A DNA stretch of 12,500 bases from Penaeus vannamei. Its lineage: Eukaryota; Arthropoda; Malacostraca; Decapoda; Penaeidae. The stretch is from positions 19,792,581 through 19,805,080 of the forward strand of contig NC_091560.1 in NCBI RefSeq assembly GCF_042767895.1. The letters are read 5' to 3'. Every line of letters starts with the position of its first letter. Within the stretch, counting starts at the first letter, position 1. The translations under genes and the position numbers were made by a program. The notes under the pieces are model-generated. The model had not been told where the DNA came from. It saw only the letters and a program-made list of their open reading frames with translations, and ran no database searches. Of the stretch, positions 1 through 7,911 are shown one piece after another.

Positions 1-210
1 AATAATACTCATTATAATAACAATAATAATGATATTATTCTTATTGTCATTGTTAGTATGAACATTATTAGAATAGAGTTAATTATTGCTATTATTGCAG
101 TAATTATCAAAACTATCATTATAATTATCATTTTATTATTATTATCATTATTATTATTATTGTCATCATAATTACCTGAATTAATATTAAAATCATCATA
201 ATTATCATTT
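1..210 (+). repeat. R0, partial monomer (3' part)
   Basis: The window opens inside the right tract (AATAATACTCATTATAATAA). It continues through GAATAGAGTTAATTATTGC, the second TTGCAG motif at 90 and the G-poor tail. The tail is shortened: the TTAATAATAAAGGAATTATC segment is absent, and GTCATCATAATTACCTGAAT joins directly to the run-up to the next core. Confidence 0.93.
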
Positions 211-767
211 AAAAGCGAAAAAGTTTTTTTTCGACCTTTCTTTCAAACTTATGGGATTTTATTAATTTTAGCCTTTATTTCATTATAAATGGATTATACG
301 ATTATTATTATCATCATTATCCTCATTATTGTCATTATTCTTAGGATTATTATCATTGTAGTCATTATCGTCATGATTATAATTATTATCATTATCATTA
401 TTGCAGTTATAATGATTATTATGCTAATTATTACTGTCATTTTCATCATTATAACTATTTTTATAATGATAACAATAATGATAATTTTAGAAATAATAAG
501 GACATTAATACTCATTATAATAACAATAATAATGATATTATTATTATTTTAATTGTCATTATTAGCATGATTTTTTTGATAGAATTAATTATTGCTATTA
601 TTGCAGTAATTATCAAAAGTATCATTATAATTATCATTTTATTATTATTATCATTATCATTATTGTCATTATCATCACAATTATCATCATTATTATTAAT
701 AATAAAGGAATTATCATGAAAATCATCATAATTACCTGAATTAATCTTAAAATCATAATCATCATTT
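211..767 (+). repeat. R1 monomer, 557 bp, core internally deleted
   Basis: The unit starts AAAAGCGAAAAAG with a TTTTCGACC box, then passes from CTTTCTTTCAAA straight to CTTATGGGATTTTATTA. It has therefore lost the GGCTGTAATACGCTAG...TTTTGCCG middle of the core. The left tract begins at ATGGATTATACG (289). TTGCAGTTATAATG is at 401 and the second TTGCAG motif at 601. Near 571 a T7 run (GATTTTTTTGATAG) replaces the usual GAAAATTATTAGAATAG. The tail is complete, including AATAATAAAGGAATTATC. Confidence 0.93.
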
Positions 768-1451
768 AAAAGCGAAAAGAGTTTTTTTCGACCTTGCTCT
801 CAGAAGGCTGTAATACGCTAGATTTTTCAGTTTTCTCGACTTTTGAGATTTTATTAGTTTTAGCCTTTATTTCATTATAAATGGACTCTTTGATTATTAT
901 TATCATCATTATTGTCATTATTCTTATGATTATCATCATTATAGTCATTATCGTCATGATTCTCATTCTCATTATCATTATTGCAGTTACAATTATTATT
1001 ATGCTAAATATTGCTGCAATTGTCATTATTCTTATGATTATCATCATTATAGTCATTATCATGTTTATCATTATTATCATTATAATTCTTGCAGTTATAA
1101 TGATTATTTTGCTAATTATTACTGTCATTTTCATCATTCTAAATATTTGTATAATGATAATAACAATAATGATAATTTTAGAAATACTAATTACAATAAT
1201 GCTCATTATAACAACAATAATGTTTTTATTTCTATTCTCATTTTTAGTATGAAAATTATTAGAATAGAGTTAATTATTGCTATTATTGCAGTAATTATCA
1301 AAATTATCATTAAAATTATCATTTTATTATTATTAACTTATTATTGTCATTATCATCATAATTATCATAATTATTTTTAATAGTAAAGGATTTATCATGA
1401 AAATCATCATAATTACCTAAATTAATGTTAAAATCATCATAATTATCATTT
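768..1451 (+). repeat. R2 monomer, 684 bp, longest, with internal 108-bp duplication
   Basis: This unit has a full core with GGCTGTAATACGCTAG, although the second box reads TTTTCTCGAC. The left tract and middle block are present twice, at 914-1021 and 1022-1129, which explains its excess length. The first copy carries the variants CTCATTCTC and GCTAAATATTGCTGCAATT seen in R3. The second carries the common form GCTAATTATTACTGTCATTT. The unit therefore looks chimeric. Confidence 0.93.
914..1129 (+). repeat. 108-bp tandem duplication within R2
   Basis: GTCATTATTCTTATGATTAT starts at 914 and again at 1022, and TTGCAG occurs at 981 and 1089. Both offsets are exactly 108 bases. The junction lies at a GTCATT hexamer present in both the left tract and the middle block, consistent with misaligned exchange at that word. 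Being a multiple of three, the insertion leaves the triplet phase unchanged. Confidence 0.88.
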
Positions 1452-1570
1452 AAAAGCGAAAAGGTTTTTTTCGACCTTTCTCTCAAAAGGCTGTGATACG
1501 CTAGATTTTGCCGTTTTTTTCGACTTTTGGGATTTTATTAGTTTTAGCCTTTATTCCATTATAATGGACT
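1452..1570. repeat. Representative non-triplet, CpG-bearing core
   Basis: This roughly 120-bp segment is the only part of the monomer not built from ATT/ATC/AAT triplets. Visible elements in order are: GCGAAAAGG facing TTTTTTTCGAC, a short dyad; CTTTCTCTCAAAAGGC; TACGCTAGATTTTGCCG; a second TTTTTTTCGAC box about 60 bases after the first; GGGATTTTATTAG; and GTTTTAGCCTTTATT before ATGGACTCTATG. AAAAGGC and GCCGTTTT could pair around an 18-base loop. Five CpG dinucleotides lie within about 75 bases, while the rest of the monomer has about one (in ATCGTCATG). The same order recurs in R2, R5, R6, R8, R15, R19, R20, R23 and R24. No known family is recognised. Confidence 0.75.
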
Positions 1571-2024
1571 CTATGATTATTATTATCATTATCATCATTA
1601 TTGCCATTATTCTTATGATTATCATTATAGTCATTATCGTCATGTTTCTCATTCTCATTATCATTATTGCAGTTATAATGATTATTATGCTAAATATTGC
1701 TGCAATTTTCATCATTATAACTATTTTTATAATGATAATAACAATAATGATAGTAAAGACAATAATGCTCATTATAGTAACAATGATAATGATATTATTA
1801 TTTCTATTGACATTATTTATATAAAAATTATTAGAATAGAGTTAATAATTGCTATTAATGCTCTAATTATCAAAATTATCATTATAATTATAATTTTATT
1901 ATTATTATCCTTATTATTATTGTCATTATCATCATAATTATCCTCAAAATTAATAATAAAGGAATTATCATGAAAATCATAATAATTACCTGAATTAATG
2001 TTAAAATCATCATAAATATCATTT
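1452..2024 (+). repeat. R3 monomer, 573 bp, full length
   Basis: This is a complete unit with core, left tract, middle block (TTGCAG at 1667), right tract and tail. The core has GGCTGTGATACGCTAG, one substitution from the common form. It shares CTCATTCTC and GCTAAATATTGCTGCAATT with the first middle block of R2. In the right tract ATGATAGTAAAGACAATAATG replaces the usual TTTTAGAAATA stretch, a local deletion. TTATATAAAAATTATTAG replaces TTAGTATGAAAATTATTAG. Confidence 0.93.
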
Positions 2025-2600
2025 AAAAGCGGCAAAGGGGAGGTTTCGAACTTTCTTTCAAAAGTCTGTAATACGCTAGGTTTTGCGGTTTTTTCAACTA
2101 TGGAATTTAATTTGTTTTAACCTTTATTTTTTTTATAAATGGACTCTATGATTATTATTATCATTATCATCATTATCGTAATTAATCATTATGATTATCA
2201 TCATTATAATAATTCTCGTCATGATTCTCATTATTATCATTATCATTATTGCAGTTATAATGATTGCCATGCTAATTATTACTGTCATTTTCATCATTAT
2301 AACTAATTTTATAATGGTAATAACAATAATGATAATTTTAGAAATAATGATGACAATAATACTAATCATAACAATGATATTATTATTTCTATTGTCATTA
2401 TTTGCATGAAAATTATTAGAATAGAGTTAATTATTGCTATTATTACAGTAATTATAAAAAATGTCATTATAATTATCATTTTAATATTATTATCATTATT
2501 ATTATATTAATTATCTTCATTATTGTTAATAATAAAGGAATTATCAAGAAAATCATCATATATACCTGAATTAATGTTAAAATCATCATAATTATCATTG
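2025..2600 (+). repeat. R4 monomer, 576 bp, divergent core
   Basis: This full-length unit has TTGCAG at 2249. Its core is one of the most diverged: AAAAGCGGCAAAGGGGAGG opens it, the first box is TTTCGAAC, CTAGGTTTTGCGG replaces CTAGATTTTGCCG, and the second box is TTTTTTCAAC. Two CpG sites are lost and one is gained. The tail reads ATCAAGAAAATC instead of ATCATGAAAATC. Confidence 0.92.
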
Positions 2601-3215
2601 CAAAGCGAAAAAAGAGGTTTTATCGACTTTTCTCTCAAAAGGCTGTAATACGCTGGATTTTGCCGTTTTTTCGACTTTTGGGATTTCATTAGTTTTTGCC
2701 TTTATTTCATTAGAAATTGAATCTATGATTATTATAATCATCATTATTGTCATTATTCTTATGATTATAATCATTATTGTCATAATTCTTATGATTATCA
2801 TCATTATAGTCTTTATCGTCATGATTATCCTTATTATCATTATCATTATTGCAGTTATAATGATAATTATGCTAATTATTACAGTAATTTTCATCATTAT
2901 AACTATTTTATAATGATAATAATAATAATGATAATTTTAGAAATAATAATGACAATAATACTCATTCTAATAACAATAATAATATTATTATTTCTATTCT
3001 CATTATTAGTATGAAAATTATTAGAAGAGAGTTCATTATTGCTATTATTGCAGTAATAATCAAAATTATCATTATCATTATCATTTCAATATTATTATCA
3101 TTATTATTATTGTAATTATCATCATAATTATCATCATTATCGTTAATAATAAAGCAATTATCATAAAAATCATCATAATTACCTTAAAATGTTAAAATCA
3201 TCATAATTATCATTT
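2601..3215 (+). repeat. R5 monomer, 615 bp, full length
   Basis: The unit opens CAAAGCGAAAAAAGAGG and keeps both TTCGAC boxes and GGCTGTAATACGCTGG. Its left tract has an extra ATTGTCATAATTCTTATG step, so two CTTATG motifs lie in a row (2758 and 2788). TTGCAG is at 2849 and the second TTGCAG at 3048. One T is missing from the ACTATTTTTATAATG run near 2905, which breaks the plus-strand open frame seen in other units. Confidence 0.92.
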
Positions 3216-3804
3216 AAAAGCGAAAAGGTTTTTTTTCGACCTTTCTCTCAAAAGGCTGTAATACGCTAGATTTTTCCGTTTTTTCGACTTTTGGGATTTT
3301 ATTAGTTTTAGCCTTTATTTCATTATAAATGGACTCTATGATCATTATCATCATTATCATCATTATTGTCATTATTCTTATGATTATCATCATTATAGCA
3401 ATTATCGTCATGATTATCATTATAGTCATTATCGTCTTGATTATCATTATTTTCATTATCATTATTGCAGTTATAATGATTATTATGCTAATTATTACTG
3501 TCATTTTCATCATTATAACTATTTTTATAATGATAATAAGAATGATGATAATTTTTGAAATAATAATGGCAATAATACTCATTATGATAACAATAATGAT
3601 ATTATTATTATTTCTATTGTCATTATTAGTTAGTTATTGCTAGTATTGAAGTAATTATTAAAATTATCATTATAATTATCATTTTATTATTATCATTATT
3701 ATTATTGTAATTATCATCATAATTACCATCATTAATAAAGGAAATATCGTGAGAATCATCATAATTACCAGAATTAATATTAAAATCATCATAATTAATT
3801 ATGA
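3216..3804 (+). repeat. R6 monomer, 589 bp, near consensus
   Basis: The core matches the common form throughout (AAAAGCGAAAAGG, TTTTTTCGACC, GGCTGTAATACGCTAG, ATGGACTCTATG at 3329). The middle block starts at 3465. After TTGTCATTATTAGT the usual ATGAAAATTATTAGAATAG is missing and the sequence goes to TAGTTATTGCTAGTATTGAAG, a short deletion apparently between TTAGT words. The tail ends at a deletion that removes the start of the next core. Confidence 0.92.
3362..3576. repeat. Inverted symmetry of the monomer (R6 example)
   Basis: The left-tract word ATTATTGTCATTATT (3362-3376) is the reverse complement of the right-tract word AATAATGACAATAAT, present here as AATAATGGCAATAAT (3562-3576). Inside it, GTTATAATGAT (3470-3480) pairs perfectly with ATCATTATAAC (3509-3519) around a 28-base loop. 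Intervening triplets are also largely complementary, because the left side is ATT/ATC-type and the right side AAT/GAT-type. A single strand could fold into a long imperfect hairpin. The same arms are visible in R7 (3903-3917 with 4067-4081). Pairing is seen in sequence; formation in the cell is inference. Confidence 0.7.
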
Positions 3805-4333
3805 TAGATTTTTTCGTTTTTTCGACTTTGAGGATTTTATTAGCTTTAGCATTTATTCAATTAAAAATGGACTCTATCATTATTATTATCATCATTATCA
3901 TCATTATTGTCATTATTCCTATGATTATCATCATTATGGTCATTATCGTCATGATTATCATTATCATTATCATTATTGCAATTATAATGATTATTATGCT
4001 AATTATTACTGTCATTTTCATTATAACTATTTTTATAATGATAACAATAATGATAATTTTAGAAATAATAATGACAATAATACTCATTATAATAACAATA
4101 ATAATATTATTATTTCTATTGTCATTATTAGTATGAAAATTATCAGTATAAAGTTAATTATTGCTATTATTGCAGTAATTATCAAAATTATCATTATAAA
4201 TATAATATTTTTATTATCAATATTATTATTGTCATTATCATCATAATTATCATCATTATTGTTAATAATAAAGGAATTATCATGAAAATCATCATAATTC
4301 CCTAAATTAATGTTAAAATCCTAATTTTCATTT
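3805..4333 (+). repeat. R7 monomer, 529 bp, 5' half of core deleted
   Basis: The previous tail (AAAATCATCATAATTAATT) joins at about 3800-3805 to TAGATTTTTTCGTTTTTTCG. AAAAGCGAAAA, the first TTCGAC box and GGCTGTAATACGC are therefore missing. The second box, the GCATTTATT stretch and ATGGACTCTATC remain. The middle block is at 3976 and reads TTGCAATTATAATG. One ATC triplet is missing in GTCATTTTCATTATAACT. Confidence 0.9.
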
Positions 4334-4928
4334 AAAAGCGAAAAAGGGTTCTTTTCGACTTTTCTCCTAAAGGCTGTAATACGCTATATTATTCCGTTTT
4401 TTTTTTTTGGGGGGGGGGGGATTTTATTAGTTTTAGCCTATATTTCACTATAAATGGACTCTATCATTATTGTTGTCATCATTATTGTCATTATTCATAT
4501 AATTATCAACATTATAGTCATTATCGTTATGATTATCATTATTATCATTATCATTATTATCATTATCATTATTGATATTATAATGATTATTATGCTAATT
4601 ATTACTGTCATTTTCATCATTATAACTATTTTTATAAGGATAATGACAATAATGATAAATTTAGAAATAATGACAATAATTCTCATTATAATAACAATAA
4701 TAATGATATTATTATTTCTTTTCTCATTATTTGTATGAAAATTATTAGACAAGAGTTAATTTTTGCTATTATTGCAGTAATTATCAAAATTATCATTATC
4801 ATTTTATAATTATCATTATTATTATTGTCATTATCATCATGATTATCATCATTATTGTTAATAATAAAGGAATTATCATGAAATTCTCATAATTCCCTAA
4901 ATTACTGCTAAAATCATAATTATCCTTT
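4334..4928 (+). repeat. R8 monomer, 595 bp, with T12G12 run in core
   Basis: This full-length unit opens AAAAGCGAAAAAGGG. The core stretch that elsewhere reads CCGTTTTTTCGACTTTTGGG is replaced by CCG followed by twelve T and twelve G (4397-4420), removing the second CGAC box. The left tract is extended by ATTATC steps. The middle block is altered to ATTGATATTATAATG (4571), losing TTGCAG. The tail is complete. Confidence 0.92.
4397..4420 (+). repeat. T12 followed directly by G12 homopolymer
   Basis: Twelve T (4397-4408) abut twelve G (4409-4420). No other G run in the window comes near this length. At the same place other units have T6-8, CGAC, T4, GGG, so the run could be growth of the flanking T and G tracts with loss of CGAC. 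A G12 tract can form quadruplex-type structures. A base-calling or assembly error at a homopolymer is equally possible. Confidence 0.9.
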
Positions 4929-5497
4929 AAAAGCGAAAAATAGGTGTTTTCGACCTTTCTCTGAAAATGCTGTAATACGCTAGATTTTGCCGTTTTTTAC
5001 TTTTGGTATTTTATTAGTTTTAGCCTTTATTTCATTGTAAATAGACCCTATGATTATTATTATCTTCATTATATTTATTAATCTAATAATCATCATCATT
5101 ATAGTCATTATTATCATTATCATTATCATTATTGCAGTTATAATCATTATTATGCTACTTAATACTGAAATTTTCATTATTATAACTTTTATAATGATAA
5201 TAACAATAATGATAATTTTAGAAATAATAATGACAATAATAGTCATTATAATAACAATAATAAAGATATTATTGTTATTTTAATTGTTATTTGTATGAAT
5301 TTTTTTAGAATAGAGTTAACTATTGCTATTATTGCAGTAATTATCAAAATTATTATCATAATTATCATTTTATTGTTATCATCATTATTATTGTCATTAT
5401 CATCATAATTATCATGATTGTTTAAATAATTAAGGAATTATCATGAAAATCATCATAATTACCTGAATTAATGTTGAAATCATCATAATTATCATTT
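4929..5497 (+). repeat. R9 monomer, 569 bp
   Basis: The core is present: AAAAGCGAAAAATAGG, TTTTCGACC, GCTGTAATACGCTAG and GCCGTTTTTTACTTTTGG. The second box has lost its CG. The left tract is irregular (ATCTTCATTATATTTATTAATC), and the CTTATG and ATCGTCATG landmarks are missing. TTGCAG is at 5132. The middle block reads GCTACTTAATACTGAAATTT. The right tract ends TTTTAATTGTTATTTGTATGAATTTTTTTAG, with a T7 run like the one in R1. Confidence 0.9.
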
Positions 5498-6030
5498 AAA
5501 GGCAAAAAGTGGGTTTTTCGACCTTTATCATTTTTTCGACTTTTAGGATTTTATTAGTTTGAACCTTTATTTCATTATAAATTATTATTATTATCATCGT
5601 TATCATCATTATCTTCATTATTATCATTATCATTGTTGCAGTTATAATGCTTATCATGCTAATTATTACTGTCATTTTCATCATTATAAGTTTATTATAA
5701 TAATAATAACAATAATGATAATTTTAGAAATAGTGATGACAATAATGCTCATCATAATAACAATAATAATGACATTATTATTATTTCTAATGTCATTATT
5801 TGTATGAAAATTATTAGAATGGAGTTAGTTATCCCTATTGTTGCAGTAAATATAAAAACTATAATTATAATTATAATTTTATTAGTAGTATCATCGTATT
5901 ATTATTATTATCATTGTTATTATTGTCATTATCATCATAATTATCCTTATTATTGTTAATAATTAAGGATTTATCATGAAAATAATCATAATTACCAAAA
6001 TTAATGTTAAAATCATCATAATTATCATTT
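5498..6030 (+). repeat. R10 monomer, 533 bp, core middle deleted
   Basis: From AAAGGCAAAAAGTGGG and TTTTTCGACCTTTATCA the core jumps to TTTTTTCGACTTTTAGG, losing GGCTGTAATACGCTAG and GCCG. GGACTCTATG is also missing, so CATTATAAATTATTATTATT runs directly into the left tract. TTGCAG is at 5636. The right tract has TTTCTAATGTCATTATTTGT and GAGTTAGTTATCCCTATTG, variants shared with R13 about 1.6 kb downstream. Confidence 0.9.
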
Positions 6031-6510
6031 TAAAGCGAATAAGGTGGGTTTTTTATCTTTCTCTCTGTAATACGCTAGGTTTTGCCGTTTTTACGAGGTT
6101 TTGGGATTTTTTTGGTTTTAGACTTTATTTCCTATGAATATTATTATCATTATAATCATTATTGTCATTATTCTTATGATTATCATTATAGTCATTATCG
6201 TCATAATTACTATTATTATCATTATCATTATTGCAGTTGTAATGATTAGCATGCTATCTATTACTGTCATTTTCATCATTATAACTATTTTTATAATGAT
6301 AATAACAATAATGATAATTTTAGAAATAATAACGGCAATAATAATCATTATAATAACAATAATAATAATATTATTATTATTTCTATTGTCATTTTTTGTA
6401 TGAAAATAATTAGAATAGGGTTAATTATTGCTATTATTGCAGTAATTATCAAAATTATCATTATGATTTTCATTTTATTATTATTATCATTATTATTATT
6501 GTCATTATCA
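6031..6510 (+). repeat. R11 monomer, 480 bp, tail truncated
   Basis: The core is diverged (TAAAGCGAATAAGGTGGG, a TTTTTTATC box, CTGTAATACGCTAGG, TTTACGAGG). It leads to CCTATGAATATT rather than ATGGACTCTATG. TTGCAG is at 6231 and the second TTGCAG at 6437. The tail stops after TATTGTCATTATCA and fuses to TATACGCTAG of the next core, losing the AATAAAGGAATTATC and AATTACCTG segments. Confidence 0.9.
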
Positions 6511-7034
6511 TATACGCTAGATTTTTCCGTTTCATCGACTTTTTGGATTTTATTAATTTTAGCCTTTATTTCATCATAAATTGACTCTATGATTATTATT
6601 ATCATTATCATCATTATTGTCATCATTCTTATAATTATCATCTTTATCATCATTATTATCATTATCATTATATTAGTTATAATGATTATTATGCAAATCA
6701 TTACTGTCATTTTTATCATTATAGCTATTTTTATAATTATAATATCAATAATGATAATCCTAGAAATGATAATGACAATAATACTCATTATAATAATAAT
6801 AATGATATTATTATTTCTATTGTCATTATTAGTATAAAATTTATTACAATGGACTTAATCATTGCTATTATTGCAGTAATTATAAAAAATATCATTATGA
6901 TTATCATTTTATTATTATTATCATTATTATTATTCTCATCATAATTATCATCATTATTGTTAATAACAAAGGAATTATCATAAAAATCATCATAATTACC
7001 TGAATTAATATTAAAATCATCATGATTATCATTT
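6511..7034 (+). repeat. R12 monomer, 524 bp, 5' part of core deleted
   Basis: The unit begins at TATACGCTAGATTTTTCCG, retains a modified second box (TTTCATCGACTTTTTGG) and GCCTTTATTTC, and has TTGACTCTATG with no ATG before GACTC. The middle block (about 6671) reads TATTAGTTATAATG, with TTGCAG lost. It shares GAAATGATAATGACAATAAT with R14. The tail is complete. Confidence 0.9.
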
Positions 7035-7524
7035 AAACCCGAAAAAGGGTATTATATCCTTTCTCTCAAAAGTTTGATTTTGCCCTTTTTTCGACTTTTG
7101 GGATTTTATTAGTTTTAGCCTTTATATCATTATGAATGGGCTCAATGATTATTATCATCATTGTCATCATTATTGTCATTATTCTTATGATTATCATCAT
7201 TATAGTCATTATCGATTATTATTGTCATTATCATTATTGGTTATAATGATTATTATACTAATTATTACTGTTATTTTCATCATTATAACTATTCTTATAA
7301 TGATAATAACAATAATGATAATTTTAGAAAGAATAATGACAATAATACTTATTATAATAACAATAATAATGATATTACTATTATTTCTAATGTCATTATT
7401 AGTATGAAAATTATTAGAATAGAGTTAGTTATCCCTATTGTTGCAGTAATTATCAAAATTATCATTACAATTATCATTTTATTATCATTATTATTATTCT
7501 CGTCGTTGTCATCCTAATTATCAT
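7035..7524 (+). repeat. R13 monomer, 490 bp
   Basis: The core is altered: AAACCCGAAAAAGGGTATT opens it, the first CGAC is lost, CTCAAAAGTTTGATTTTGCC skips GGCTGTAATACGCTAG, and the second TTTTTTCGAC box is kept. The middle block (7237) reads ATTATTGGTTATAATG after loss of part of the left tract. It shares TTTCTAATGTCATTATTAGT and GAGTTAGTTATCCCTATTG with R10. The tail is cut at GTCATCCTAATTATCAT, where R14 begins without a core. Confidence 0.88.
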
Positions 7525-7784
7525 CTATGATTATTATTATCATTATTATCATCATAATTGTTATCATTCTTATGATTATTATCATTATAGTCATTGTCGT
7601 CATGATTAAGATTATTATCATTATCATTATTGAAGTTAAAATGATTATTATGCTATTTTTTATTGTCATTTTCATTATTATAACTACTTTTATAATGATA
7701 ACAATAATGGTAATTTTAGAAATGATAATGACAATAATACACATTATAATAATGATATTATAATTTCTATTGTCATTATATATA

Positions 7785-7860
<76 letters not shown>

Positions 7861-7911
7861 GCCATTATTATTATTCCCATTATCATCATAATTATCATTA
7901 TTGTTAATAAT
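7525..7911 (+). repeat. R14 monomer, 387 bp, core missing
   Basis: The R13 tail joins at about 7525 to CTATGATTATTATTATC, the end of a core, so nearly the whole core is absent. The left tract, the middle block (7630, ATTGAAGTTAAAATG) and the right tract follow. After CTATTGTCATTATATATAT the normal right-tract end and second TTGCAG motif are replaced by a pure ATT microsatellite. A short tail (ATCATCATAATTATC, TTGTTAATAATAAA) then meets the next core. Confidence 0.88.
7786..7860 (+). repeat. Perfect (ATT)25 microsatellite
   Basis: Seventy-five bases form 25 uninterrupted ATT triplets, preceded by a short (TA)5 run at 7777-7786. It is the only long pure triplet run in the window; elsewhere ATT runs are interrupted by ATC, GTC or ATG within a few steps. 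It sits where the right tract would normally continue into the second TTGCAG motif. It is flanked by GCCATTATTATTATTCCC on the right. Confidence 0.97.

Noticed and set aside
211..300. Rho-independent terminators from GC dyads followed by T runs (GCGAAAA...TTTTTCG, GGC...GCCG then T6)
   Set aside because: The stems are three to six pairs with very little GC, no gene precedes them, and the context is not bacterial.
1452..1530. Pol III internal promoter (tRNA/SINE type) in the core
   Set aside because: No sequence fits a B box (GGTTCGANNCC): the nearest, GGTTTTTTTCGACC, has the wrong spacing. The following T runs would also terminate transcription inside the core. No tRNA cloverleaf can be drawn.
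1540..1552. Yeast-type replication origin consensus in GATTTTATTAGTTTTAGC
   Set aside because: It resembles but does not match WTTTAYRTTTW, and such near matches are expected by chance in DNA this A+T-rich.
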